Shown here one piece after another: positions 1 to 9,798 of a DNA stretch of 64,000 bases. The notes beneath the pieces were generated by a model. The model saw nothing but the letters and a program-made list of their open reading frames with translations, was not told the origin of the DNA and did not search any database. Source of the stretch: Bacillus sp. REN16 (GTDB lineage: Bacteria; Bacillota; Bacilli; Bacillales; Bacillaceae_L); the NCBI RefSeq assembly GCF_020731355.1, contig NZ_JAJFZK010000001.1:62001-126000 (forward strand), given 5' to 3'. A program made the position numbers and the translations under genes. How positions within the stretch are numbered: position 1 is the stretch's first letter; every line of letters begins with the position of its first letter.

Positions 1-945
1 GAACTTCCAGATCCAAATTTCTCAACAGTTAAATCACCAAACCCGGAAGAGCACGCAGCATTTGAACTTGCAATTGAAGAGGGTAAGAAGATCGATGCTG
101 ACATTTTAATCGCAACCGACCCGGATGCAGACCGTTTAGGAGTAGCTGTAAAAGATGACATAGGTGAATATGTCGTTTTGACAGGTAACCAAACAGGGGC
201 GATTTTACTTCACTACATTTTGTCAGAAAAGAAAAAGCAAGGCATTCTTCCTGGAAATGGCGTCGTTCTTAAGACAATCGTTACATCTGAAATTGGACGA
301 GAAATCGCTAAATCATTTGGTCTTGACACAATTGATACGCTGACTGGCTTTAAATTTATTGGTGAAAAAATCAAGGAATTTGAAAAGTCTGCTGAATATA
401 AATTCCAATTTGGCTATGAAGAAAGCTATGGCTACTTAATCGGGGATTTTGCTCGTGATAAGGATGCTGTCCAAGCGGCGTTATTAGCCGTTGAGGTTTG
501 CGCCTATTATAAAAATAAAGGCATGACAATGTATGAAGGCTTGATGGAGATATTCGAGAAATATGGTTATTATCGTGAAGGGCTTGAATCCTTAACATTA
601 AAAGGAAAAGAAGGGGCAGAGCAAATCAACAGTCTTCTTGCAAGCTTCCGCAGCCAGCCTCCAACTGTTGTTGCTGGTCGTAAGGTAACACGTATTGAGG
701 ATTATAAAGAAAGTGTTCGCACTAATGTTGAGGAAGCTCACAAAGAAGAAATTAAGCTTCCTAAATCAAATGTCTTAAAATACTTCCTTGAAGATGGTTC
801 ATGGTTCTGCCTGCGTCCATCTGGAACAGAGCCAAAAGTAAAATTCTATTTTGGTGTAAAAGGAAATTCGCTCGAAGACAGCCAAAATGTGTTAAAAGAA
901 ATTTCATCGGATGTCATGGAACAAGTTCATAAAACCTTAAAATAA
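1..945 (+). CDS. pgcA: Phosphoglucomutase/phosphomannomutase, 3' part only
   Basis: The reading frame is open from base 1, so the gene begins before the window; 314 C-terminal residues are present. It is an alpha-D-phosphohexomutase that interconverts glucose-1-phosphate and glucose-6-phosphate (UDP-glucose, teichoic acid and glycolipid supply). Visible motifs are the metal-binding loop TDPDADRLG at window codons 39-47, the sugar-binding segment [10 protein letters not shown] near codon 138, and the C-terminal phosphate-binding loop RPSGTEPK near codon 272. The N-terminal catalytic serine loop is outside the window. A rho-independent terminator follows directly. Neighbours yhdB, yhdC and spoVR match the B. 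subtilis pgcA region, which supports the symbol. Confidence 0.93.
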   Translation, partial: ELPDPNFSTVKSPNPEEHAAFELAIEEGKKIDADILIATDPDADRLGVAVKDDIGEYVVLTGNQTGAILLHYILSEKKKQGILPGNGVVLKTIVTSEIGREIAKSFGLDTIDTLTGFKFIGEKIKEFEKSAEYKFQFGYEESYGYLIGDFARDKDAVQAALLAVEVCAYYKNKGMTMYEGLMEIFEKYGYYREGLESLTLKGKEGAEQINSLLASFRSQPPTVVAGRKVTRIEDYKESVRTNVEEAHKEEIKLPKSNVLKYFLEDGSWFCLRPSGTEPKVKFYFGVKGNSLEDSQNVLKEISSDVMEQVHKTLK

Positions 946-972
946 AACAAGGCCCTCGGGTCTTGTTTTTTT
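946..972 (+). terminator. Rho-independent terminator of pgcA
   Basis: Stem AACAAG-CCC pairs with GGG-CTTGTT around a two-base loop with one bulge on each side, followed by a run of seven T. It starts one base after the pgcA stop codon. Confidence 0.85.
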
Positions 973-992
973 ATGTAAATAAGTCTTTCTAC

Positions 993-1109
993 ATCCAGCT
1001 TCAGCGCCTAGCCCCTCGAGGTCACAAGCCAATCTGTCAAGAAGGTCAAAGAACAACCTACTAGCCAGCTCGTCTTGTGCTTGTCGGGGCTGTTCAAGGC
1101 GCTTCCGCA
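993..1109. repeat. Imperfect palindromic intergenic repeat (dispersed-repeat-like)
   Basis: A GC-richer island of about 117 bp between convergent genes. Nested inverted segments are visible: AGCGCC (1003) with GGCGCT (1098), GCCCC (1011) with GGGGC (1086), and CACAAG (1023) with CTTGTG (1074). It contains no credible ORF. From memory, similar 'cagcgcctagcccctcgag...aaggcgcttccgc' elements are scattered between genes in Bacillaceae genomes; only this copy can be seen here. Confidence 0.6.
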
Positions 1110-1113
1110 TTAG

Positions 1114-1353
1114 TTACATATGAGCAGCTAATTCTTCCATGCTTTCCGTGGATGCATGATCGATATAGCGGAGCAAAGAATATAACTGTCGTTCGATAAC
1201 TGAATAATCTTTTTCAAAATTATATGCATGTAGAAAGTGTTCAATTTTTTTCGAAAGGAAATCATCCTTTGTACGAACCATAAGAATAAGTAGGTTATCC
1301 CATTGGGAACGATGCGTGTAGTAAAGTGCTTTGTCATAATCTACAGTATTCAC
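1114..1353 (-). CDS. yhdB: YhdB-like small protein
   Basis: A 79-residue protein starting with GTG at 1353, preceded by a strong AAGGAGGG ribosome binding site. It is soluble and charged, with a predicted helical character and no signal peptide or membrane segment. The sequence (RSQWDNLLILMVRTKDDFLS..HFLHAY) and the position between pgcA and yhdC match the B. subtilis YhdB family, whose function is unknown. An alternative overlapping frame (1128-1337) has no ribosome binding site. The gene is convergent with pgcA across the palindromic repeat. Confidence 0.75.
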   Translation of the reverse strand: MNTVDYDKALYYTHRSQWDNLLILMVRTKDDFLSKKIEHFLHAYNFEKDYSVIERQLYSLLRYIDHASTESMEELAAHM

Positions 1354-1554
1354 TGCTATTCCCTCCTTCTTAGGAGTTGATTATAGTTTGTGGAGAAAAC
1401 AAGAATTTTCTCGGTGTAAATCTTGGACAAGAAGCCAAAATAATTTTGAATACATAAATGAGGGCCGTTTAAAATTTTCTGGAAAAAATAAAATGACTAA
1501 TATCACTTGTAAAAGTGCAAAATACAATTGATTTTTACATAGGAGGTAATGTCA

Positions 1555-1908
1555 TTGGTTAAACGCTTATTCATTCCAGTTTTATGCAGTATGTTTCTCT
1601 TGGGAGGCGGCCTTGTAAGTGCACAACAGAAGCCGCCTCAAAAACCACCACAACAGGGACAACAGCTTCCAACAGATTATGAAAAATGGGGTAAGATTGC
1701 AGTTGATGTGGCGAAGTTAAATTACCCGGACAGTAAAATTAGTGATTATCAATACAAAGGCCGGGAAGAAATTACGGATAAGCAATCAAAGGATACATTT
1801 GAATTAACCATTCAAACAAAAGATCGTACGCTTACTGCAAAGGTAATGATCCTGTTTAATCCGCAAACAGAATCGCTTTTATCTTTAAGTATTGAAGAGG
1901 TAAAATAA
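1555..1908 (+). CDS. yhdC: YhdC-like secreted protein (DUF3889)
   Basis: Start is placed at TTG 1555 because the AGGAGG at 1541-1546 then sits 8 nt upstream; the ATG at 1549 is only 2 nt from that site. The product (117 residues) has a Lys/Arg N-terminus, a hydrophobic core and an ALA-type end (LVSAQQ) typical of a signal peptide, then a Pro/Gln-rich linker (KPPQKPPQQGQQ) and a compact domain beginning YEKWGKIAVDVAKLNYP that belongs to the DUF3889 family. Likely exported; function unknown. It precedes spoVR as in B. subtilis. Confidence 0.78.
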   Translation: MVKRLFIPVLCSMFLLGGGLVSAQQKPPQKPPQQGQQLPTDYEKWGKIAVDVAKLNYPDSKISDYQYKGREEITDKQSKDTFELTIQTKDRTLTAKVMILFNPQTESLLSLSIEEVK

Positions 1909-1911
1909 CCA

Positions 1912-1945
1912 TTTAAGGCCACAAATTGTGGCCTTTTCATGTTAA
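1912..1945 (+). terminator. Weak terminator-like hairpin after yhdC
   Basis: AAGGCCACAA pairs with TTGTGGCCTT (1915-1937) around a very short centre and is followed by TTC and A-rich sequence, not a clean T-run. It may be a weak terminator or attenuator before spoVR. Confidence 0.5.
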
Positions 1946-2030
1946 AAAAGAATAACATTGGATTCCCCCATTCATCATTTTGACCAATTACTCATAAATT
2001 GTGATAAGGACGAAAAGGGGGAGATCAACT

Positions 2031-3443
2031 GTGAGAGATTCAGACCGTCAGGCGCTTCAGTATGCAATTGATGAAATTACAGAAATTGCAGAAGGTTTTG
2101 GGCTTGATTTTTACCCAATGAGATACGAAATATGTCCTGCGGATATCATTTATACATTTGGTGCTTACGGGATGCCAACTCGTTTTTCCCATTGGAGCTT
2201 TGGAAAGCAATTTTATCGGATGAAGCTGCAGTATGATTTAGGATTAAGTAAGATCTACGAGCTTGTCATTAATTCGGACCCTTGTTATGCGTTTTTGCTC
2301 GATTCCAATGCACTTATTCAAAACAAATTAATTGTTGCTCACGTGCTTGCGCATTGCGATTTTTTCAAGAATAACTTTCGTTTTAGTAATACAAAACGAG
2401 ACATGGTTGAAAGCATGGCAGCCACAGCTGAGCGTGTAAAACATTATGAACATTTATACGGTAAACATGAAGTAGAGACGTTTTTAGATGCAGTACTGGC
2501 GATCCAAGAGCATATCGACCCGTCTCTTATGAGGCCAAAGCTTGCATGGAGTCTTGAGGATGATGAAGAGGAAGAAGTCATACGCAAGACTTCACCATAT
2601 GATGATTTATGGAATTTGGATAAAAAACAGGCAAATGAGAAGCCGGTTACTCGAAAGAAAAAGAGATTCCCGCCACAGCCTGAAAAAGATATTCTGTTGT
2701 TTATTGAACAATACAGCCGTGAGCTTGAGGATTGGCAACGTGATATTTTGACGATGATGCGTGAGGAAATGCTGTACTTCTGGCCTCAGCTAGAAACCAA
2801 AATCATGAACGAAGGCTGGGCTTCGTATTGGCACCAGCGTATTTTACGAGAAATGGATTTAACCTCTGATGAGGCAATTGAGTTTGCAAAGCTTAATGCA
2901 GGTGTTGTTCAGCCATCAAAAACAAGCATTAATCCATATTATTTAGGTTTAAAGATCTTTGAAGACATTGAGGAACGCTATGATAACCCTTCAAAAGATA
3001 TGTTAGAGCGAGGTGTAAAACCTGGTTCTGGTCGCGAAAAAATCTTTGAAGTACGTGAAGTCGAATCCGATATTTCATTTATTCGAAATTATTTAACGAA
3101 GGATTTAGTTTTTCGTGAAGATATGTATCTGTTCCAAAAACAAGGCAGGGACTATAAAATTATTGATAAACAATGGACCCAAGTCCGTGACCAACTTGTC
3201 AATATGCGTGTAAATGGGGGCTTCCCGTATATCACTGTTAATGATGGGGATTACCTAAAAAGTGGTGAGCTCTACTTAAAACACTGGTATGAAGATATTG
3301 AGTTAGACTTAAAATATCTTGAAAAAGTGCTGCCTTACCTTCACCAGCTTTGGGGCAGACCCGTGCATATGGAAACTGTGCTCGAGAATAAAATAGTTGT
3401 GTTTACGTATGATGGGAAGACGGTGCATCGGAAATATATATAG
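2031..3443 (+). CDS. spoVR: Stage V sporulation protein R
   Basis: GTG 2031 is chosen as start because AAAGGGGGAG lies 8-10 nt upstream; an in-frame GTG at 2001 has no such site. The 470-residue product matches SpoVR throughout ([20 protein letters not shown] near residue 40, [14 protein letters not shown] near 260), with the family's usual length. SpoVR is a cytoplasmic protein needed for normal spore cortex formation; homologues are also found in non-sporulating bacteria and the biochemical activity is not settled. A CATAAATT box at 1993-2000 could be a SigE -10 element but no good -35 is visible. A bidirectional terminator follows. Confidence 0.95.
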   Translation: MRDSDRQALQYAIDEITEIAEGFGLDFYPMRYEICPADIIYTFGAYGMPTRFSHWSFGKQFYRMKLQYDLGLSKIYELVINSDPCYAFLLDSNALIQNKLIVAHVLAHCDFFKNNFRFSNTKRDMVESMAATAERVKHYEHLYGKHEVETFLDAVLAIQEHIDPSLMRPKLAWSLEDDEEEEVIRKTSPYDDLWNLDKKQANEKPVTRKKKRFPPQPEKDILLFIEQYSRELEDWQRDILTMMREEMLYFWPQLETKIMNEGWASYWHQRILREMDLTSDEAIEFAKLNAGVVQPSKTSINPYYLGLKIFEDIEERYDNPSKDMLERGVKPGSGREKIFEVREVESDISFIRNYLTKDLVFREDMYLFQKQGRDYKIIDKQWTQVRDQLVNMRVNGGFPYITVNDGDYLKSGELYLKHWYEDIELDLKYLEKVLPYLHQLWGRPVHMETVLENKIVVFTYDGKTVHRKYI

Positions 3444-3449
3444 AAGACC

Positions 3450-3480
3450 AAGAACAGTCCCTATACGAGGACTGTTCTTT
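3450..3480. terminator. Bidirectional terminator between spoVR and the RND gene
   Basis: Perfect 11-bp stem AAGAACAGTCC / GGACTGTTCTT with an 8-nt loop, lying between two convergent genes. Confidence 0.85.
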
Positions 3481-3482
3481 GT

Positions 3483-6400
3483 TTATAAAGTAATATCTTG
3501 TTCAATAGTTTGAATAGAACGCTGTTTCTTAGACTTTCTAAAATATAGCAGCTCATATATGCAAGGAATGACGATTAGGGTCAGTAATGTAGCCATAGCT
3601 AGACCACCAATAACAACGACTGCTAGACTTTGTGAGACTAAACTGCCTGTTTCAGTTTGCTTAAATAAAAGCGGCAGCATGGCACAAATAGTTGCGACAG
3701 CAGTCATAAAAATCGGTCTCATTCTAGTAGCTGTTGCTTCGATGAGTGCTTCACGGATCGTCATTTTTTGTTCATTTTGTTTAACCCGATCGAGAAGAAC
3801 AATCGCATTCGTGACGACAATTCCAATGAGCATGAGAGCTCCAAGAAGTGCCGTTATATCAACTGAAATCCCGCTTACGACAATTCCTAATATAGCTCCA
3901 ATTGCAGCTAGCGGAAGTGAGAATAGTATCGCTATTGGCGCTTTTATTGATTTAAACGTAATAACCATGATTAAAAATACTATCCCAATTGAAACAAGCA
4001 TAGTGAGAAATAAATCAGTAAAATCCTCTGTCTGTTGCGTGCTGGACCCTCCAACAAGAACTTCAACATTATCTGGAAGCTGGATCCCTTCATTATCCTT
4101 TTTGTCTCCAAATATTTTGAAATTCACCTTGTTAGATATGTCAGACAGCTTAGCAGAATCAACATCAGCTGTGACACGAAGGTAGGCCTCTCCATCTTTA
4201 TGGAACTGATTTGTTGAACGCTCTTCACTTTGTAAAGATGCAATAGTTGAAACTGGTACTAGACCGCCATCCGTTAAGACAGGAGTATTCCCTAAGTCAT
4301 CCGGTGTTTTTGTATCAATGACAGGTTCTAGAACGACAGGTGTTTGTTTACCATCTAAAGTAATGGTTCCAATCGGTGTTTGATTAATCATCATACCTAT
4401 TTGCCCAGCTATTTGTTCTGTATTTCCTTTCAAAGGATCAACTTTTAATGAATAAATAGTTTTCTTTTCATCCTGATTCGTTGTTACTTTTTCGACACCA
4501 TCAATGTCTTCCACTTTTTCTTTTATCTTGTTCGCAACTGTTTCAAGATCGGAGATGTTTTCCCCAACTACATCAATTGTTATCGCAGCACTAGCTCCAC
4601 CCATCATGAATGAGGATGCAAATACTTCAAACTGGGCATCGGGATATTGATCCTTTTTCTTTTCAACCGCTTCAATTACTTTGTCCGTGTCTTCTGTATC
4701 GTTTAGTAAAATACTGAAGCTTGCTTCCGTAGGTGAGCCAACATGACCGAATTGAGCCGCTTCGGCGGGAGATCCCACTTGAGAAAACAAATATTTAACT
4801 TCATCCATTTTTCGAATGGAGGATTCAAGTTCAATCGTTTTTTCCTTTACCACTTCAATTGGAGTATCATTCGGATAGCTCAGAGTGGCAACAACATAGT
4901 CAGCCGAAGAGTTGTCAACAGAACCCTTTGGTATGGCAAAGTATGTTCCGATAGAACCGGCAAATAGCAAGAATGAAATCGTGAAAATAATCCATTTATG
5001 ATTTAATGACCATGTAACCACTTTTGGAAAACGAACAGCAGGTTTATGCTCGGGAAGCTTTGTATTTTTCAATAAACCGGCACTCATTAAAGGTACAAGA
5101 GTCAATGCAACAAGTAAGGAAGCCAGCAAGGAATACGTAACCGTTAATGCGAATGGTAAAAGAAATTCTTGCAGTCCGCCATTTAACAAGCTCATCGGCA
5201 AGAAAACGGCTACTGTTGTTAGTGTAGAGGAAGTTATGGCTACCCCTACTTGTTTTGTAGCGTCAATCACCATTTGAACAGAAAACTTCTCCGTTTGCAT
5301 TTTGCGGAAAATGTTTTCAATAACAACAATACTGTCATCTACAAGGCGTCCAACTGCAACTGCAACTCCGCCTAAAGTTAAAATATTCAATGTAATTCCA
5401 GACCATGAAAGGAGGAATAATGTAAAACAAAGGGAAAGCGGGATTGAAACAATCGTAATAAAAGTCGATCTGATATTTCGTAAAAATACCATAATGACAA
5501 TGGTAGCAAATAAAGCTCCGAGAAGGACTTCCTTCATCATTGTTTGGACAGAAGTCTCAACCATATCAGCAGATGATACATAAACGACTGACTCCTGCTG
5601 ATCATACTTTTCGTTGATTTCCTTTGTAACTTTTTCAACTTCTTTGCTGACTGTTACAGCATTAGATTGGCTGTCTTTCGTGATGCTAATATCTAAACTA
5701 TCTTTCCCATTAAAACGGCTAATGAAATTCGCATTTGTTGTTTCTTCAATCGTTGCGATGTCTCCAAGCGTAACATCAGGAGATACATATAAACCTTTTA
5801 GTTTTTCTAAACTTGATACGTCACCAATCACCTTAATATTACTAGATTTGCCATCAATTATTTTCTCTCCGACAGATAGGGCGGTGTTTTGACCTTGTAG
5901 TACACTCATAACTGATTGAAGTGAAACTTGTTTTTCGGATAATATGTCATTCTCAATTTTTACGGACACGATAGAATCAGTAATTCCATACACATCAGCA
6001 CTTGCGACTCCTTTAATATCCTGAAAAAGAGGTTGCAGCTTTTCACGTGCAAATGCCATATTTTCCGCGGTCATTCCATCTTCAAAAGTTACAGCAATGT
6101 TTACGATCGGGATCATTGAAGTATTAAGCTGAGTAACGGTAGGCTTTGATATGTTTGGTGGCAATACAACAATATTAAGTGCATCTAGTACTTCTTGTTT
6201 CGCCTGCTTCATGTTCGAACCTGATTCAAAATATAGATCAATTTTTGAAAATCCATCTCCAGTCGTCGAGTAGACGGATGTTTTTCCATTTACACTATTT
6301 ACAGCTCTTTCTACTGGGATGGTTACTTCAGTTTCCATTGTTTTTGAATCCGTCCCATGTCCCATTGCAATAATTGTTACTTGTGGATTATCAGCTTCAG

Positions 6401-6515
6401 GTAAAAACTCCATTGGCAGCCTAAAATAACTAACAACACCAATAATTAAAATTAAGATGGTCATTAATGCAACTGCAGCCTTATTGCCAAATGCCCACTT
6501 CGTTATGAACGACAC
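3483..6515 (-). CDS. RND-family efflux transporter permease
   Basis: GTG start at 6515 with AGAGGTGA upstream. The 1010-residue protein has the RND layout: one N-terminal membrane helix, a large periplasm-type porter domain, helices 2-6, a second porter domain and helices 8-12. The proton-relay motif GRLVDDSIVVIENIF is present near residue 395, and GIVVTNAIVLLDRVKQNE in the second half. It is proton-driven export of hydrophobic compounds or lipopeptides, similar in family to SwrC/YerP of B. subtilis and to CusA/AcrB relatives. No membrane fusion protein or regulator gene sits beside it, so it appears to be a stand-alone Gram-positive RND pump. The substrate cannot be read from the sequence. 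Confidence 0.92.
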   Translation of the reverse strand: MSFITKWAFGNKAAVALMTILILIIGVVSYFRLPMEFLPEADNPQVTIIAMGHGTDSKTMETEVTIPVERAVNSVNGKTSVYSTTGDGFSKIDLYFESGSNMKQAKQEVLDALNIVVLPPNISKPTVTQLNTSMIPIVNIAVTFEDGMTAENMAFAREKLQPLFQDIKGVASADVYGITDSIVSVKIENDILSEKQVSLQSVMSVLQGQNTALSVGEKIIDGKSSNIKVIGDVSSLEKLKGLYVSPDVTLGDIATIEETTNANFISRFNGKDSLDISITKDSQSNAVTVSKEVEKVTKEINEKYDQQESVVYVSSADMVETSVQTMMKEVLLGALFATIVIMVFLRNIRSTFITIVSIPLSLCFTLFLLSWSGITLNILTLGGVAVAVGRLVDDSIVVIENIFRKMQTEKFSVQMVIDATKQVGVAITSSTLTTVAVFLPMSLLNGGLQEFLLPFALTVTYSLLASLLVALTLVPLMSAGLLKNTKLPEHKPAVRFPKVVTWSLNHKWIIFTISFLLFAGSIGTYFAIPKGSVDNSSADYVVATLSYPNDTPIEVVKEKTIELESSIRKMDEVKYLFSQVGSPAEAAQFGHVGSPTEASFSILLNDTEDTDKVIEAVEKKKDQYPDAQFEVFASSFMMGGASAAITIDVVGENISDLETVANKIKEKVEDIDGVEKVTTNQDEKKTIYSLKVDPLKGNTEQIAGQIGMMINQTPIGTITLDGKQTPVVLEPVIDTKTPDDLGNTPVLTDGGLVPVSTIASLQSEERSTNQFHKDGEAYLRVTADVDSAKLSDISNKVNFKIFGDKKDNEGIQLPDNVEVLVGGSSTQQTEDFTDLFLTMLVSIGIVFLIMVITFKSIKAPIAILFSLPLAAIGAILGIVVSGISVDITALLGALMLIGIVVTNAIVLLDRVKQNEQKMTIREALIEATATRMRPIFMTAVATICAMLPLLFKQTETGSLVSQSLAVVVIGGLAMATLLTLIVIPCIYELLYFRKSKKQRSIQTIEQDITL

Positions 6516-6851
6516 TGATCAGTCACCTCTTTAAAATAATAATTTTTATACCGAAATACGATAAATCTTGTTTGTATTTTCCGATGGTTAATGAATTTGA
6601 ACTATTTTCATAATTTTCCCTCTTTTCCCATTTGTTATACTCCTTTATCATTTTAGGAAAAGAGAACCTTTAAAACATTGAGCCATAGGATTAACTTTTT
6701 CTAGGACCTGGGGCTTATGGAGGGATTTTCCACTCTACAAAAATTCAGTTAATTATTCATAAAAAATTCTGAAAAAAGGTGAGATTCTTCACAGAATTAA
6801 AAAAAGAAATAACTTACAATTGATGTCAAACATATCGGGAGGGGAATGAAT
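6516..6851. other. Divergent intergenic region
   Basis: About 335 bp between the RND gene and the DGC protein gene. It is AT-rich and should hold two divergent promoters, but I see no hexamer pair good enough to assign, no terminator and no structured RNA. Very short frames with ribosome-binding-like sequences on the minus strand (7 codons) are not convincing. Confidence 0.4.
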
Positions 6852-7211
6852 GTGGAAAGAAAGAATTTACCTATCGTGTACTCGTGTTCAGGGTGTTCAT
6901 CAGCAGCACAAACCGCAAATTCAATTGCAATAAAAATGGATCGAGAAAATGTTGCTGAAATGTCTTGTATAGCTGGGGTAGGTGGGGATGTCAAACCACT
7001 TGTTAAAACGGCAAAATCAGGCCGAGATATAATTGCGATCGATGGATGTCCTCTAGCCTGCTGTAAACATATTTTGGCAAGACATGATCTTGAAGCAAAG
7101 CATCATTTTGTCTTAACAAATTTTGAGGTTCCGAAAAAACAGCATGTGGATCCGGATCCAGCACTTACCCAAAATGCCTACAATCAGATTTTGGAACTAA
7201 CAAGTAATTAG
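6852..7211 (+). CDS. DGC-domain putative zinc-binding protein
   Basis: GTG 6852 is preferred (GGGAGGGG ends 7 nt upstream); ATG 6846 is only 1 nt after the same site. The 119-residue product has an N-terminal CSGCSSAAQTAN motif (residues ~10-21) and a second motif DGCPLACCKHIL (~65-76) that gives the DGC family its name. These cysteines are likely metal ligands. Members are small cytoplasmic proteins of unknown function, often near metal or redox genes. Here it stands alone between an RND pump and a SulP transporter and has its own terminator. Confidence 0.85.
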   Translation: MERKNLPIVYSCSGCSSAAQTANSIAIKMDRENVAEMSCIAGVGGDVKPLVKTAKSGRDIIAIDGCPLACCKHILARHDLEAKHHFVLTNFEVPKKQHVDPDPALTQNAYNQILELTSN

Positions 7212-7219
7212 AAAAGAGT

Positions 7220-7262
7220 AAGGCAGTTAGACTTTCGATGAAAGGGACTAACTGCCTTTTGT
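7220..7262 (+). terminator. Terminator of the DGC gene
   Basis: AAGGCAGTTAG pairs with CTAACTGCCTT across a 17-nt loop, followed by TTTTG TTTTG. Confidence 0.8.
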
Positions 7263-7374
7263 TTTGTCTAAAAACTACCATTAAACATTTATTTTTTTAT
7301 AATATCATAGTGAAAATGAGAGGAAAGAGGAAGGAAGGAAAGATAAAACCTGATGTTTGCGCTTACATAGTGAA

Positions 7375-7403
7375 TTAACAGAACTGCAACAATCCGATAT
7401 ACT
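7375..7403 (+). promoter_or_regulatory. SigA-type promoter of the SulP gene
   Basis: TTAACA (7375-7380), 17-bp spacer, TATACT (7398-7403). Each hexamer differs from consensus at one or two positions. Predicted start near 7410 leaves a 75-nt leader before the TTG start codon. Confidence 0.6.
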
Positions 7404-7425
7404 ATGATTTGTTCAAGACGGACCC

Positions 7426-7448
7426 GACTTTCATAAGAGTTGAAAGTC
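7426..7448 (+). promoter_or_regulatory. Leader hairpin before the SulP gene
   Basis: Perfect 8-bp inverted repeat GACTTTCA / TGAAAGTC with a 7-nt loop, just downstream of the predicted transcription start. It lacks a T-run, so it is not an ordinary terminator. It could be an operator or an mRNA-stabilising stem. Confidence 0.45.
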
Positions 7449-7485
7449 TAAGACAAAATTATTCCAGATAGAAAGAGGTGCTGAG

Positions 7486-8964
7486 TTGAATTTATCAACA
7501 TATAAAAATGAATGGTTTGGTAATGTGAGAGGAGATATCCTAGCTGGGATTGTGGTTGCACTTGCACTTATTCCCGAGGCAATTGCCTTTTCAATTATTG
7601 CAGGGGTTGACCCAATGATAGGCCTTTATGCCTCATTCTGTATTGCGGTCACAATCGCATTTTTCGGGGGAAGACCTGGCATGATTTCTGCGGCAACAGG
7701 TGCGACTGCATTGTTAATGGTAACATTAGTTGCTGATCACGGCCTGCAATATTTACTTGCCGCGACAATTTTGACAGGGATTATTCAAATTATCATGGGT
7801 GTGTTAAAGCTAGGAAGGCTCATGAAATTTGTTCCACGTTCTGTTATGATTGGATTCGTGAATTCACTAGCAATCCTTATTTTTGCTGCTCAATTGCCGC
7901 ATTTTGCAGGTGAATCGTGGCCAATGTATGCAATGGTAGCGGGGGCTTTAGCGATTATCTATATATTCCCGCGTTTTACAAAGGTGGTCCCATCGCCATT
8001 AGTTGCAATTATTGTCATGACAATTATCGCGGTTATGACAAATAGTGGAGTCCGTACGATAGGGGATATGGGCGAACTCCCATCAACATTACCAATCTTT
8101 TTACTGCCTGATATTCCGTTGAATTTTGAAACATTAAAAATTATTTTCCCTTACTCACTATCCATCGCTATTGTTGGATTAGTTGAATCCTTATTAACGG
8201 CTTCGATTGTTGACGATATGACAGATACCGAAAGTGATAAGAATAAAGAAGCACGTGGACAAGGGATTGCGAATATTGTCTCTGGATTCTTTGGAGCGAT
8301 GGCTGGTTGTGCGATGATTGGGCAATCTGTAATTAACGTAAAATCAGGTGGACGCGGAAGACTTTCTGCGTTTGTTGCCGGTACGTTTTTAATGGTCTTA
8401 ATATTATTATTAAAAGATTTCTTAGTACAAATTCCAATGGCAGCCCTTGTCGGGGTTATGTTCATGGTTTGTATCGGAACGTTTGACTGGTCTTCATTAC
8501 GTACCCTTCATAAGGTTCCAATCACGGATACAATTGTTATGGTTGTAACGGTTATTACGGTAGTACTAACCCATGACCTTTCAAAAGGTGTTTTAGTTGG
8601 TATCATTTTAAGTGCGCTTTTCTTTGCTTCAAAGATTTCAAAAGTGAAAGTAACAAGTCTTATTGCAAAGGATTCATATAAAAAAGTGTACCATGTATCA
8701 GGTCAGCTGTTTTTTGCATCGGTTACTGATTTTGTAAATAGCTTTGATTTCAAAGAGGATGTAAAAGAAATTGATTTAGATTTATCAAAAGCTCACCTTT
8801 GGGATGATTCGGCGGTGGGTGCAATTGATAAAATCGTCTTAAAATATCATCAAAATGGAACTAAAGTAAACATTAAAGGGTTAAACACTGAAAGTAATCA
8901 ATTAGTTGAAAAACTCGCTGTTTACAAGACACAAGAAGGTCTTGAAAAAGCTGTGGGTCAATAA
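7486..8964 (+). CDS. SulP family anion transporter with STAS domain
   Basis: TTG start with AAAGAGGTG 6 nt upstream. The 492-residue product begins with the SulP transmembrane core (residues ~12-385: [20 protein letters not shown], the [19 protein letters not shown] segment near 228, and [20 protein letters not shown]) followed by a cytoplasmic STAS domain (~400-490, core [17 protein letters not shown]). It transports sulfate, bicarbonate or related anions across the membrane; the substrate is not decidable from sequence. B. subtilis YbaR is a close family relative. It is monocistronic, with its own promoter and terminator. Confidence 0.9.
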   Translation: MNLSTYKNEWFGNVRGDILAGIVVALALIPEAIAFSIIAGVDPMIGLYASFCIAVTIAFFGGRPGMISAATGATALLMVTLVADHGLQYLLAATILTGIIQIIMGVLKLGRLMKFVPRSVMIGFVNSLAILIFAAQLPHFAGESWPMYAMVAGALAIIYIFPRFTKVVPSPLVAIIVMTIIAVMTNSGVRTIGDMGELPSTLPIFLLPDIPLNFETLKIIFPYSLSIAIVGLVESLLTASIVDDMTDTESDKNKEARGQGIANIVSGFFGAMAGCAMIGQSVINVKSGGRGRLSAFVAGTFLMVLILLLKDFLVQIPMAALVGVMFMVCIGTFDWSSLRTLHKVPITDTIVMVVTVITVVLTHDLSKGVLVGIILSALFFASKISKVKVTSLIAKDSYKKVYHVSGQLFFASVTDFVNSFDFKEDVKEIDLDLSKAHLWDDSAVGAIDKIVLKYHQNGTKVNIKGLNTESNQLVEKLAVYKTQEGLEKAVGQ

Positions 8965-8972
8965 TTTATGAA

Positions 8973-9004
8973 AACACGCTGTCATTGTGATAGCGTGTTT
9001 TTTG
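8973..9004 (+). terminator. Terminator of the SulP gene
   Basis: AACACGCTGTCA pairs with TGATAGCGTGTT (one mismatch) over a 3-nt loop, followed by T-rich sequence. Confidence 0.85.
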
Positions 9005-9080
9005 TCTATTTCAAGATTGAATGGGATAGAATAATAGAGAATTTCAAAATTTTTACAGTTGGAACAACGAGGTGCCTTTT

Positions 9081-9611
9081 GTGAATGCATTGTATGGTTT
9101 AGTGTGGATAGCTGCATTATTTATTTGGGGTGATTGGAGAAATTTTAAAAAATACTATCCAACGTACCTCTTTTTGCTTATGGGTGATTTTCTCTATTTA
9201 TATTTTTTGTCAGATTATTATCCTATGTGGACTTATGTTCCTCAGGGCCTTGACCAAGACATAGGATTAACTAATACACATATCAGCCTTTCAATCATGG
9301 CCATTAAATATCCTGCAACCATACTAATTTTTTTAGGTAGATATCCTGAGGAAAAAACATGGCTTAAGCAAATGGGCTATATTTTTATATGGAGTGGCAT
9401 TTATGCAGTCAACGAAGCATTTGACTCATATTTTGGACTGATAAAATATGATAATGGCTGGAACATTTGGTGGTCGATTCTATTCAATCTCGTGATGTTT
9501 TCCATTCTTCGGTTGCATCATGTGCGACCGTTTCGTGCCTGGGTTGCCTCGTTTATATTTGTCCTATTCCTCTGGTTTATCTTTGATGTACCTTCCTCGG
9601 TGTTTCGGTAA
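9081..9611 (+). CDS. CBO0543-type multipass membrane protein
   Basis: GTG 9081 is preferred because GAGGTG lies 7 nt upstream; an in-frame GTG at 9072 is inside that site. The 176-residue protein has about five or six hydrophobic helices and few charged residues except short loops (WGDWRNFKKYYPTY near the N-terminus, GRYPEEKTWLKQMGY mid-protein, RLHHVRPFRAW near the C-terminus). It resembles the Bacillus/Clostridium CBO0543 family, which has no known function and often occurs in many paralogues per spore-former genome. Confidence 0.75.
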   Translation: MNALYGLVWIAALFIWGDWRNFKKYYPTYLFLLMGDFLYLYFLSDYYPMWTYVPQGLDQDIGLTNTHISLSIMAIKYPATILIFLGRYPEEKTWLKQMGYIFIWSGIYAVNEAFDSYFGLIKYDNGWNIWWSILFNLVMFSILRLHHVRPFRAWVASFIFVLFLWFIFDVPSSVFR

Positions 9612-9628
9612 AAACTGTGATTATAAAC

Positions 9629-9660
9629 AGATACTACTGATAACTCAGTAGTATCTTTTA
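9629..9660 (+). terminator. Terminator of the CBO0543-type gene
   Basis: Perfect 12-bp stem AGATACTACTGA / TCAGTAGTATCT with a 4-nt loop, then TTTT. Confidence 0.85.
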
Positions 9661-9758
9661 CATATGTAAGGAAGTAAGAATTTTGGAAGGGATGTTTTTA
9701 AAGGTTTTTTACGAAGATTAGGTAAAAGACAAAAAATATAAAAAGGTTAAATAATGAC

Positions 9759-9786
9759 AAAGGTTGCTGTTTCTCAGCAACCTTTT
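9759..9786. terminator. Bidirectional terminator before the convergent membrane-protein gene
   Basis: AAAGGTTGCTG / CAGCAACCTTT with a 5-nt loop and T-runs available on both strands; it mainly serves the minus-strand gene ending at 9799. Confidence 0.75.
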
Positions 9787-9798
9787 GGTTTATGTAAT

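Noticed and set aside
3559-4185. 208-codon frame antisense to the RND gene, and other long antisense frames (for example 8151-8465, 45016-45471)
   Set aside because: They are shadows of the reverse frame of well-supported genes, with no ribosome binding sites and odd Ser/Ile/Thr-rich composition.
7315-7378. Short Lys-rich frame (about 20 codons) before the SulP promoter
   Set aside because: No ribosome binding site, and the -35 box of the SulP promoter overlaps its end.
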